Source: Zygaena filipendulae (lineage: Eukaryota > Arthropoda > Insecta > Lepidoptera > Zygaenidae). From it: a DNA stretch of 64,000 nt. Positions within the stretch are counted from its first letter, which is position 1. The number at the start of each line of letters is the position of its first letter. Shown here in pieces: positions 11,101-20,600 of the stretch. The DNA lies in the NCBI GenBank assembly GCA_907165275.2, contig OU015653.1:4246001-4310000 (forward strand), read 5' to 3'. Position numbers and translations under genes: made by a program. The notes beneath the pieces are model-generated. The model was not told where the DNA came from and ran no database searches. It saw only the letters and a list, made by a program, of their open reading frames with translations.

Positions 11101-13765
11101 TCCAAAATAGTCTAATTTGCTCTTTATAACATCAGCTTGAGCATCAAAATCGATCCTAGCGTTTCGGAAAATCACTGCGTGAGTTTCGGAATTTCCGTAA
11201 GAACTATTTTTTTCTAAATAAAAGTAGCCAAAGTTACACCTTATAACATCAGCTATCGATCTGCCAGTGAAAGTTCTGTTAAAAACGGCCCAGCCATTTC
11301 AGAGCCGGAACAAACAGACAAATAGAAAAGAAATTAAAAAATGATTTTTTTTATGTACTTTAGCATTTAGTGAAAAACTGTTAATTTGGAATTAAAACAA
11401 AAACCTCAATTTTATTTATAGGTAAGTATGTATAGATATAGATCCATAGATTTCCAAAAAACTTTGTAGCTTGTAAGGAGATTATTGACAAAATTACAAG
11501 CAGGATAGAAGTATGGAACTAGGATGGATGTTTATTTTTAATTATTGGTATTTCTTTCCAGAATCTCTATAGCGGTTTAAAAGATTTATTGGAATACACC
11601 GGCAGTGACTTAGAAGAGGTGTACTATCAGACGTTCAGGATATGTTATCAGGATGTGTTCGGCAACGTTATAGTGCACGATTTAAAAGAAGATGGCGATA
11701 GTATATTCGTCACGCAGGACAATAAGAAGGTAACTGAGCTTATTTTGTTTATTTCACACTTCCCTGACCGCAATATTACAATAATATATCCCATTTAATC
11801 CTGTGCCAGTAGTAGGTATATGTGTTTTTAGAGTATTTAACCAAGGAGACGTCAAAACAACGAACAAAGTAAGTGAGGTAACGCACACGTATTGGATACA
11901 ACTTATAAAATACGCACACAGACACAAGTAACACTTACTTTATAATAATACACAGTTGTGTATGAGCAGTGCTCTCGTACATTAGCAAAGAAGGTCGTTC
12001 AGGGTCCGGGGTTAAAGTAGCTATAAAGAATCTTAGAAGATATTTCAATAGATAAGGGTAAAAAGTAGGGGAAATGCATTATGTAGGTACAATAGATTTT
12101 TTTTTATGAAATATCATAGAAGATATGTTCTTTTATCGCAGATGGCGCTAGGTTTACCATACAGGTGTCCCGTAAATCGACGTCAAGCCAGAACCAGGTG
12201 ATAGGCTAAGTCATAACAGCTGTTAACAGAAAAAATTAAAAATCTTTGCTATGTCTGTTAAAAAAAGGAAGGTCATTAAAAGTAGACGAAAGCAATAATT
12301 TTGAAAACTTCATTGGCAAAAACTTAAATTTTAAGCAGTAGTTTTCAGAAACACTATTCAGAATCACACAATAAGAAGAAAATTTAAAAAAGTTAGGGTT
12401 TGTAGCAACAGGAGTTAGAACCGTCGCAGGGTGTAAATTTTTATAAATTTCAAAGATTATTTTTTTACGTTTTTCTATTAAGTTATGACCTATCACCCGG
12501 TTCTGGCTTGATGTCAATTAAAATATGCTCTGATCACTTCTCTTCGTGATCAATATTTTTCATATCCATTAATAATTTCAGGAATTTGTAGATATGTACG
12601 CCGATTACCTCCTGAACAAGTCCGTGGAGACTCAGTTCAAAGCGTTCCGGCGCGGCTTCGTGATGGTCACCGACGAGAGTCCTCTGGGAGCGCTGTTCCG
12701 GCCCGAGGAGGTCGAGACGCTCGTCTGCGGCAGTAAGGTACACTCAACTGCCCTGTCTCCTCAAAATTTCAAAACTAGCTGTCCCCCGCGCAGTTCCCCA
12801 GGATAAACTATACATATAAACCTTCCTCTAAAATCACTTATCCATTGGTGAAAACCACATGAAAATCTGTTTTGAGTTTATCTCGAACTAGCTGACCCGC
12901 GCGGTTTCAACCGCGATAATTTCGGAGTTCCCGCGGGAATTTCAGGATAAAATATAGTTAAGTGTATATATTGGTGAAAACCGCACCAAAATCCGTTGTC
13001 GTAGTTTTAAAGATTTAAGCATACATAGGGATATAGGGACAGAGAAAGCGACTTTCTTTTATACTATGTAGTGATAGACAGACAGATACGGCGGAGGAGT
13101 TTGTTTGATAATATGTAAGTTGTAAGGATATACGTGTTGAATACGCAGGATTTCGACTTCAATGAGCTGGAAAAGTCAACGGAGTACGACGGCGATTACA
13201 CGGCCGAGTCGCAGACCATCAAAGACTTCTGGAGCATCGTGCACAGCCTGCCGCTCGAGGACAAGCGGCGGCTGCTGCAGGTATTTTTTTGTATCACTAT
13301 CATTAAAATAACCTGAAATATTGTATCCTGTAATTTTTTAAAAATAACTTTTATAGTATTGAGGATACAAATTAATAAATTCATTCAAGTGACATGATTT
13401 CAGGCCAAGCATTCTAGAGTCTTTAGATCGCTCTGCTGTAAAGTGGTGTTTTTCCACTTGTATACGTCCTACTTCTACATACTATGTCCCATATTTTTGA
13501 GTGTTAATATTAGCGCGTGTCGCTTGAGCGGTGTTGTATTTGTATTTTCGCTGGTCAGTTCACGACGGGCTCGGACCGCGTGCCGGTGGGCGGGTTGAGC
13601 AACCTGAAGCTGGTGATCGCGCGCAACGGGCCCGACAGCGAGCGGCTGCCCACCGCCCACACGTGCTTCAACGTGCTGCTGCTGCCCGAGTACGCCACTA
13701 AGGACAAGCTGCGCGACAGGCTCATGAAGGCGATCAGCTACTCCAAAGGGTTCGGCATGCTGTGA
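2145..13765 (+). CDS. Ube3a: Ube3a (E6AP-like) HECT E3 ubiquitin ligase, 5'-partial
   Basis: This ligase takes ubiquitin from an E2 onto its own cysteine and passes it to substrate lysines in cytosol and nucleus. I place 14 exons at 2145-2299, 2782-2964, 3435-3550, 4156-4372, 5447-5616, 6142-6310, 6891-7022, 7815-8017, 9927-10108, 10688-10856, 11562-11729, 12582-12737, 13149-13280 and 13559-13765. Every junction is GT-AG and in frame, giving about 785 residues. The middle region matches human UBE3A ([32 protein letters not shown]), and the HECT domain is nearly collinear with it, including [20 protein letters not shown]. The catalytic cysteine is in [13 protein letters not shown], and the protein ends KGFGML-stop as in the family. 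The N-terminal AZUL zinc domain and the start codon are not in the window. A serine-rich linker is encoded by the first exon seen. Identification is secure. Confidence 0.95.
4156..4372 (+). other. Ube3a: Ube3a exon whose acceptor abuts a Helitron-like remnant
   Basis: The exon starts GTGCCATCGGATTAC after tgcctgtcccag. About 50 bases upstream (4100-4141) the intron reads as the tail of the Helitron-like family (tttccgtgggaactccgaaattaccgcgggt), so only some 14 bases of unique sequence separate the repeat from the acceptor. Confidence 0.7.
4430..4930. repeat. Dispersed repeat, copy A (second copy at 9227-9590)
   Basis: Shares long stretches with 9227-9590, such as gaaaactagaaagtagtttg, gcgcgtacgccgcccg and aatggggtgtatca. 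The two copies lie in different Ube3a introns and differ by substitutions and indels. No ORF is seen; probably an unclassified non-autonomous transposon. Confidence 0.6.
4965..5065. repeat. 3' end of a LINE- or SINE-type repeat (gcattctctaccagt family)
   Basis: Contains ttattgcac, then cttaatgccttgcggcatt, then ctctaccagttaacc. Related copies are at 53435-53530 and 62355-62450. Only the shared tail is recognisable. Confidence 0.5.
5152..5350 (-). mobile_element. Helitron-like element
   Basis: Starts ctagctgacccgcgcggttt and ends cctctttataatattag. It lies about 95 bases upstream of the Ube3a exon at 5447. Confidence 0.65.
5923..6110 (-). mobile_element. Helitron-like element, subtype 2
   Basis: Starts ctagctgtccctcgcgattt and carries an internal part (ttaagttggaccattttatg ... 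cgcggacaaacaacgtgaca) shared with the copies at 54460 and 59748. It ends about 30 bases before the exon at 6142. Confidence 0.65.
7190..7450. repeat. Dispersed repeat with copies near 9108, 52090 and 54250
   Basis: Two repeat motifs lie side by side. One is cccggtgacactccatacaa (7198-7217), seen inverted at 9108-9170 and 52090-52160. The other, cgtatcgtaaggttgacagc (7288-7307) followed by gaggaggcatga, is repeated at 54250-54462. Confidence 0.5.
7461..7775. mobile_element. Palindromic MITE (tagtccgtc family), diverged copy
   Basis: Terminal tgactaaa and gtcagtcct at the left match aacggactga and ataagtcga at the right. Internal acacgtatttttt, cgtcac and aactttaatgcgctttat are hallmarks of the family. 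It sits 40 bases before the Ube3a exon at 7815. Confidence 0.6.
8081..8430 (-). mobile_element. Helitron-like element with two internal tandem units
   Basis: Runs from aactagctgacccccgcggt to tgctctttataatattag. The gtaccctatgtcactca ... gaaagaattttcaaaatc unit appears twice. Confidence 0.65.
8431..8632 (+). mobile_element. Helitron-like element, subtype 3
   Basis: Runs from atctatacatatagaatgc to the hairpin end cgcgcgggtgaaaccgcgct. It contains a run of ten G and is related to 57425-57666. It lies head to head with the preceding copy. Confidence 0.6.
8773..9092. mobile_element. Palindromic MITE (tagtccgtc family)
   Basis: Termini gttgactac...ttagtccgtc and gacggact...tagtcaac are inverted repeats. 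The interior contains acacgtatttttt, gcgcattaaagtttagg, two TGACGTCA-type sites and its own inverted second half ending aaaaaatacgtgtc. Confidence 0.75.
9227..9590. repeat. Dispersed repeat, copy B (partner of 4430-4930)
   Basis: Collinear with the copy at 4430-4930, again in an intron of Ube3a. It lacks about 80 bases near its middle and has a different 3' boundary. Confidence 0.6.
10221..10665. mobile_element. Palindromic MITE (tagtccgtc family), full element plus extra half
   Basis: The outer ends are gggatgtcgaccacttttga and the inverse tcaaaagtagtccacatccc, a clear terminal inverted repeat. Inside is a complete copy like 8773-9092, followed from about 10546 by a second partial arm. It ends 22 bases before the Ube3a exon at 10688. 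Confidence 0.75.
11046..11330 (-). mobile_element. Decayed Helitron-like element
   Basis: Begins ctgtgccccgcggtttcacc. The body is diverged and resembles 56453-56620 (gtgagtttcggaatttccg). Its far end is not clear. Confidence 0.5.
12773..13075 (-). mobile_element. Two Helitron-like copies in tandem
   Basis: A truncated copy starts at about 12773 (ctagctgtcccccgcgcag) and a second at 12887 (ctagctgacccgcgcggttt). Both are short and lie between the Ube3a exons at 12582 and 13149. Confidence 0.55.
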
Positions 13766-14044
13766 TGCGCCCGCGCCGGCTGTGCTGCGCGCGCGGCTCT
13801 GAACAAATTGTTGTCGATCGTACACATGTCTAGATGCTAACAACGATATCGAGGCAGTCCATCCACACGACGACTGCCTCTAACTAGCTACCTGAAAATA
13901 GATAAATACCTACGTTTTATTCTACCAACATATTTTTTCGGGTTGAAATACAGACTTCGTTTAGTTCAACCTCCAGTATCCCAAATGTTAAAAAACAAAT
14001 TGTTGTTATCATGTAATTATTGATCGTAGCATTGTTTTTATTGA

Positions 14045-14050
14045 AATAAA
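14045..14050 (+). promoter_or_regulatory. Ube3a: Likely Ube3a polyadenylation signal
   Basis: AATAAA lies 280 bases after the stop and is followed at once by a T-rich stretch (cttatttatt). It is the first canonical signal downstream, implying a 3' UTR of about 300 bases. Confidence 0.6.
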
Positions 14051-14459
14051 CTTATTTATTATTAACATGCTAATCGACGCGTAATTAAAATGGGATTACG
14101 TTTGTCGGAGAAATCTGACTGAGGCGTACCAAATTCCAGTGGATACTGCAAGTTATAGGAAGTTCGCCAGTTTTGAGCCTACATTATTTTGAAAAATTGA
14201 AATATCTTAAAAGTTTATACAAATATAGTAGCTAACCGTTTACTTTGTGAAAACTTGCTTTAAATCAGTAAGTACCCTTTTTTGGATAAGGAGCCGTGTG
14301 CAACCGCCTGACTTGAGCAATTAAAGATTTATTACTAGAGTAGTAATAAAAAAATAATCACTGGGGGCCGAACACTCCGAGACCTTTGAGTCAACCGTCT
14401 CTCAGATTTCAAGAAAAACCACCCATTTCGTCGTTACCATCAGCGTTCTACAATTTTGG

Positions 14460-15060
14460 CCAATAGGGTACTTGCATGAAATTTATTATAAGAAATTGTG
14501 TCAATATTTAAAAAATAGAGCTTTAGAAAAGCGTTTCAAAATATTCAACTTTTAATTTTGTGAAACGGAACGTTGAAACGAAACACCAATCACAGCCACG
14601 CTTGACACATGACGTCACTTTTATTTTTTTAGGAAACATTTACCTCTTTCAGAGAAGGCAAAAGAAACTAAGTGCATACAGTCAACGCATATTTTCCGTT
14701 TTCTGAAGTTTATTACTTTAAAATGCATCAGTAAGATGCTTTTCGATTCTTTACTGGAACTTTTGGAAGTAATTCGACACAGTTCAACCTTAATTTCGCT
14801 TTTGCATATTGAAGTTATCTGTCTGTCAGTGTCACATGACCCTGTCAATACGACAATGACATTTCTAACACAGATTAATAAGGCGTAATTTTGAACTAGT
14901 GACGTCATTACGCGTTTCGGCGGTAGTCTAAAGTAGGAACTTTGAAACGCTCTATTTAATTAATTTATGCATATATATTTTTTCTTTTTCTTGCTTTGTT
15001 TGAGTAGGCCATATATCTTTAAAATAGACCAAAAAAAAATTCATGCAATTACCCTATTAG
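14460..15060. mobile_element. 600-bp TIR element (MITE) downstream of Ube3a
   Basis: The left end aatagggtacttgcatgaaa (from about 14463) is inverted at the right as ttcatgcaattaccctatt (to about 15059). Internal gcgtttcaaa and tttgaaacgc also pair, and the core carries two TGACGTCA-like sites. No transposase ORF. Confidence 0.7.
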
Positions 15061-15109
15061 TCTAGCATAGCACCTTGAAGAAGCAGTACTTGCTGTCGTA
15101 GATCAATAG

Positions 15110-16390
15110 GGTAGTTTCCGGGGTATGAAAATCAGAATTCTATTTAGTCCGTCTTGTAGATAAATAAAAAATATTGGACACGTATTTTTTCATTTTTTAC
15201 GTACCTAATCAAAAAGTAATGGAGATTAATAAACTTAATGTTTTTCCGTTATTTTTTGATTATGTAAAAAACTAAAAAATACGTATTTAATTTGTTTTTA
15301 ATTTACGAGACGGATTAAAAACTAAAGTTTTAGAAACTAGTACATTTTACGGGTGCATCCCAGTAGTACCCCATACCTATAGGGTAATTATGAAACTTTT
15401 GTTGCTATCATATTTCAATTTCAATCAGAAAAATATTGATTTTGTGATTAATTAATCATGTTTTAGGCAACTTTAACTTTTGAAGTATGTTAATTTTAGT
15501 TGATTGCTCCATACAATAGGTGTCAAAACGTACATATTGTAATCGCAAACCGCCATGTTTTTGATTGCGACAAAAAATTATAGAAAAAAAAGTTACACAA
15601 TAAGCCCTCTGTAGTTCTATAGAACTGTTGAGGCCTAATATTAGTGTTTATTATCCCAACAGTACTATAATATAGTACTAATGGGACAAAATTAAAGATA
15701 TGTCGATATTTGCAATCAACATCTTGTTTGTACGTTACATAAAATACCTAGTTTTTATAAGCGTAATATGTAATCTCTAACAGTATTGCAAAGGAGTCAA
15801 AGACCGACATGGATCATAGTTATTGACATTTCACTATTAATATCTTATCATAAAATTATCTGACATTGCACTATTATTAGTTAGGTATTAGCTGTTATTT
15901 TTGAAATTTGACTAATAATAATGTAATTACCTTTTATCTTTTTTATTTCTTAAGCGTTGTGTACAGCACAGCTAGTGGTGTAGACTGGTGATTGTTTCTA
16001 ATTTGGTATTTGTAAAAGTTTGCACTATGTTTTGTATCTTATAAATAAATAACTCAATATAAACAGTTAAAACAAATAAAACAGTTCGATCGATATGGAG
16101 GATTCAGAATGGTAATATTTTTTTTAGACACGACTACTACTTGGTTTTTAAATTTTATTTGATTTCAGTTCACAAGGACATTTTTGTTAAACAAAATAAA
16201 ATATCAATTAAAATATAAAGTTTTTAACTTGTATGCTATAAGTAAAGTCAATAGCAATAACTGTACTACAGTACTATATATATATATACAATATCCCAAC
16301 AGTTCTATACAACTACAGGTATGGGGTAGTACTGGGATGCACCCGTACAATAGACTAGTTTCCAAAACTAGGATACTATAGTGCATTAAT
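15110..16390. mobile_element. MITE cluster with a distant inverted repeat
   Basis: 15110-15335 is a degraded palindromic MITE (tttagtccgtc ... gagacggatta). From 15335 the sequence acgggtgcatcccagtagta is repeated inverted at about 16329-16347 (tactgggatgcacccgt), with flanking aaactagt and ccataccta also paired. The 1-kb interior is AT-rich with small hairpins (acagtactataatatagtac) and has no ORF of note. Confidence 0.55.
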
Positions 16391-17389
16391 ATAGTATCCA
16401 ATGTCGCTTGAAAACCATTCACGCGACAGTTTACGGAGCTTATCGCAGTTTATCGCACTAACTTTGCCAATAACAATGTTTTAGTGTAATTAGCAATTTT
16501 ATCGTTGTTTATTTATCTAGACATGTAAATGATCAAAGAGATATTATTATTATTGAAAAATCACTATTGTTGTAAATTTGAAATTGTCTTCAATGGCGTC
16601 TTTGTAGCCTGAAATAATTAAAGCTTTGTTTTATTAAAATTGTGGTTTCTCTTTGTTCAGTAAAAAACGTCATTGAAAAGTAATAGATTCTTTATTGTTA
16701 AATGTTAAAATTTAAAATAAATTTAAATAAACTTTTTTAAAATAAATTTGAATAAACTATGAGTAAACTATTATCTAGAAATAAAATCTATAAGTAGCTA
16801 GTAGGAACTCTTTACCGCTAGTTGAAGTTTCATATCTTTACCAGATTGATTAAATTATTTATTATTGGCCGTCTCTAATATATGGTAGCATATTGCTAAC
16901 TTATGCATTGACTCGAAATTCTTACGAATACCAAGGTGTATTGTAAAAAAAAATGTATTAGAACGAGTTTAAAGTTACGGAAATGATCATCTGAAGAGAT
17001 AATAATGTAATTTGTCATGAAATTTTGCTCAGACCAGCGCCTGTGTAGTCAAAATGAAGCAATAATGCCTTGGACGAGGTCCCTTAGCCTCCACACAGCA
17101 CTATTTTTTAAGAAAAAAAGATTGTTCCTTTTTTATATTGTATATATTATTATCTACAACTTTCTTGAATTTTTGTTTAACTTTTTTAATGTCTTTTATG
17201 GGAGCTAATAAATGCATTTCTCCTTCTTAAAGTGTTTCAAGGAATATGAGCACTTTCGCGCCGAGATTAGGTTCAATGTCGCTCGCCTGATAATCGACTC
17301 CATTGACGATATTCGCAATACCTACGCTACAAGTACCTATCTACGAATATACACCATTATTCGATATTTGAAATTTTGTCTAAGTGTCT
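16391..17389. other. AT-rich intergenic DNA between convergent genes
   Basis: No exon, RNA gene or clear transposon was found. Short AATAAA-like strings occur on both strands, as expected where two transcription units end toward each other. Confidence 0.4.
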
Positions 17390-17572
17390 AACGGCCGCAC
17401 TCAGAGCCGTTTTTATGATTACTTAATTTTAAGTAAAGTTGTTTTAAACAAAACTGCCGCAATCAGAGACGTTCAAACGTAATGTCAATTGGCATTTCAC
17501 ACTAAGTAAAATGCCAATTGACATTTATTTAAAAAACGTCTCTGATAGTGGCAGTTTTGTTTTAAAAAACTA
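17390..17572. mobile_element. Palindromic MITE arm (acggccgcactc family)
   Basis: Left terminus aacggccgcactcagagcc. Inside, aaaactgccgcaatcagagacgtt pairs with aacgtctctgat..ggcagtttt and aatgtcaattggcattt pairs with aaatgccaattgacatt. Related right ends are at 18980-19135 (gactctgagtgcggc) and 21530-21596 (gagtgcggccgttag). Confidence 0.6.
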
Positions 17573-17676
17573 AGATCAATAGATTTTGCTGCAGCACGGC
17601 TGTTTTAAAACGTTCAGTGGAATTTGAGCGCTATCGCGTGGATATTGAGTTCAGATGTCTGTCTTGAGCGTTGTGG

Positions 17677-20600
17677 CTAAGACGCGATGATTTTGGGTTG
17701 TAGCACAGTTTTGAGCCTGAGATCGTGCACCGCGAGAGGGAACGGCTGTCGGCAGCGCGGCGAGGACAGCGGCTCTGCGATGTCTGCGATGGCCATGTCG
17801 TCAGAGGCGCGCCGTCTGCGGCTGTGTCTGGAAACGATGCGACAAAATGTAGGTTTTGTAAAAGTGCCCGTAATTGCTAATTGTGCAGTCATCAGTAAAC
17901 AGTAAACTATTGTAATCGTCTATCAACGTTAACGGAGATTGGTTGAAAAAAAGTCATGCCTATCTTCCATTGGGATCTAACCGGTGGGATCTTACAATTT
18001 GGAATGAAACTCGAACCACCCCACAAACTTTGGACCCACTAAGAAAGTTTGTGGGCTTTGATTTTTCTGATCGCAGTTCATAATAACGAGTTTTCATAAT
18101 AATGAAATAATGTCAACTAAAACATTAGGAAATCATGCCGTGTACAATCCTGTTACTTTAAAGTTTAACGCATAGGTATATAACGTACCTACGTCATCGA
18201 TAAATACAAAAAGTTTATAAACTCTAATGTTATTAGGATACCGTTTTAAAACTAAATATAGTGTAAAAGCACTGTCATTCTACAAAACTAGGTGAATAGC
18301 GTAATTTAATAGGCATAGAACGGCATTAAGCTCACGCAGAGAAGTGTGGTGGAACGATACGAGTTCGCTTACGTCTTTTGGCAAACATATTGTGATTTCG
18401 CGCCATTCGACGCACACACACATTAATTTTAAACATTTTAGAATGAAACTATCGCACCACAGGCTAGCGATCTTGGATTTGGTTGGGACGGGGATCCATT
18501 TTGGTTACCTATACCTACCACGAAATTTAATTGTTACAATATACTTACAGGGTCAGAGATTTTTCTAAGGTCTGATCAAGGTATCTATGCACTTTAGTCG
18601 ACAGGGGGGGGGGGGGGGGGGGGTCAAGTGCAGCCCCTGCACCCCCTGTAGATTCGAGCCTGTCTACGGACAGTATGGTATCTCTATGGTGAATGACTAA
18701 CTTGTGCCGGGCGTCGCACGTGCACGCGCCGACGAGCGCGCTGGCGGCGGCGTGCCGGCGCGCGTGCCGCTCGCACACGAGTGCGTGCGCGCGCGCCGGC
18801 TGCGCGTCGGGCGGCGCGCCCGGGCACGCGGGCGCCGACGCGCGCCGGGACGACCGCGACAGCGACGCGTACGTCGGCGCCGACACGCGCTCCACCTGCC
18901 GACACATGCACTAGGTACTTGAAGAAGGATTAACTATACTCACACCTCGCCGGTGTCTACAGAACAGAACAGAACAAAGGCGTTCAATAAATTAATGTTA
19001 ATTGTCATTTAATGAGATGTTACTTAATTAGTTAAATGCCAATTAACTTATTAAAACTTGTCTGATTGCGGCAGTTTTGTTTTAAAAATCTATACTTAAC
19101 TAAGTAATCATTAAAGTAGACTCTGAGTGCGGCGTGGTAAGTCACCTTCTCGCCAATTGCCAAACGAAATTTTATCACGAATGGCCAAAGGCTAAGTCAA
19201 CAGCGAGCTTCGCTTAATGCTAAGAGCTAAGCTACTCATCGAGCGACTAATCTTAGTGAACAGACATATTGCATACTATTGCAGTGGCCACACTCCAAGC
19301 GACGCCCCTAGGTAGGTGCCTAGCTAGGCACCATGCGATGCGATGGCCATAGCTCTTTGTAGTGTGACCTTAGCATAAGGACGATAATAAAGTTCCTTCG
19401 TACCTCGAACCCCGCCTTCCGTCGGCGGCGGCGCGGCGTGGCGGCGGCCGGCTCCCGCTTGCGGCGCGCGGGCGCGGCCCCGGCGGGCGCGCCGAACAGC
19501 CCGCGCTCCTCCGCTATGCGGATCATGTACTTGGCGTCGAGCCGGGTGATCTCCTGCGTGACGCCTAGCGTTATCAAATAAGTATGTACATCCATGTAGG
19601 TACGCTGAGGGCCACACTATTGATTTACCCCCCTCCCCCCCCGAATTCTGCTGCGTATGTATATGTTTCTAGCCAATAGAAGGAATGAACGAAAACACTA
19701 TTGAGCAACACAATTACTAAAAAGAACTAAGAACATAAAAAAGTACCTATTTAGTGATTCCAAAATGTGACCTTATCATAAAGCGATCTCTTCTAGGCTA
19801 CCAGGTGGAGTATAGATACATTTTTATAGAAATAGACAGTATTGCAATTTATATCACACATCATACTAAAATCAACAATAGTAATTTAATCATTGCACCA
19901 GTAAAGATTCTTATAGTTCCTAATTTGACATCAATTTCCTTATCTTATAACAATTTCCATTTCATATAATAGTGCACCAAACTCCCTAAAGTAATTTCGT
20001 ATCTAAGGTCTTTCGTTTATATTCAATGCGTATTAAAACTAGAGATTCCGAAACCCCCGGGAAATTGCTTACGACTCCGCGGCCGCAACCGCACAAAGAG
20101 AAAAAATTACATGAATACTGACCTTTCTCTGTATAAGACCCAAGTAACAACCGTCCCTATCCAGGATGTAGTTTATGTCCAGGCCGTTTCCCAAATTCGG
20201 TAGAGTGCTTATTTCGAATAAATCACAATTTGGCACCTGTAAAAAATAAATAAAGTTTTTGATATAATTTATTAATCCATATATGGGTGCGTAGCTTTGT
20301 ATAAAGTATTTATATGACTAACAAAAACATCAGCGTTGTCTTTATCGGGATCCCTTGGCATTTGCATAACTTCCGGCACGTTTATCTCTGGTATGGGTCT
20401 GGCCAGTGTTGTACTCGGTCTTGTTTTTGTCTCGGATTCTATCTTTCCAACATTTTTTTTGAGAACTCCGTCGCCGGTCTGTGGTCTGGCCTTGGTGTTG
20501 TCTGAATGGGTAGCGTTCGAGACAGGTCTTTTGGGTGACACATCGCTGGACGGAAACTCGTCGATCTGTTCGTTTTTGATCGCGTCTGCGGGACCCAAAG

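Larger units (their letters stand above)
9927..13765 (+). other. Ube3a: HECT domain exons of Ube3a
   Basis: Six exons encode most of the HECT domain. 9927-10856 gives the N-lobe ([26 protein letters not shown]) and 11562-13280 the E2-binding side and hinge ([28 protein letters not shown]). 13559-13765 gives the C-lobe, with the catalytic Cys codon TGC at 13664-13666 and the terminal GFGML needed for ligase activity in human UBE3A. Nothing essential appears missing. Confidence 0.93.
18702..19564 (-). other. Arg/Ala-rich C-terminal exons of the NSUN7-like gene
   Basis: Exon 14 encodes DAKYMIRIAEERGLFG, comparable to the short KDVLARAAAKGLLDG segment of NSUN7, then a basic run with RRKREP and PRRRRRK. 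Exon 15 is strongly GC-rich and encodes an Ala/Arg/Cys-rich stretch with ALVCERHARRHAAASALVG. The basic tail could be RNA-binding or a nuclear signal (inference). The join 13/14 needs the donor at 20119 rather than the better-looking one at 20123 to stay in frame. Confidence 0.6.

Noticed and set aside
18545..18922. Long plus-strand ORFs opposite NSUN7-like exon 15 (MPGVARARADERAGG-type)
   Set aside because: These are shadows of a GC-rich exon on the minus strand; the minus frame has matching splice sites and phase.
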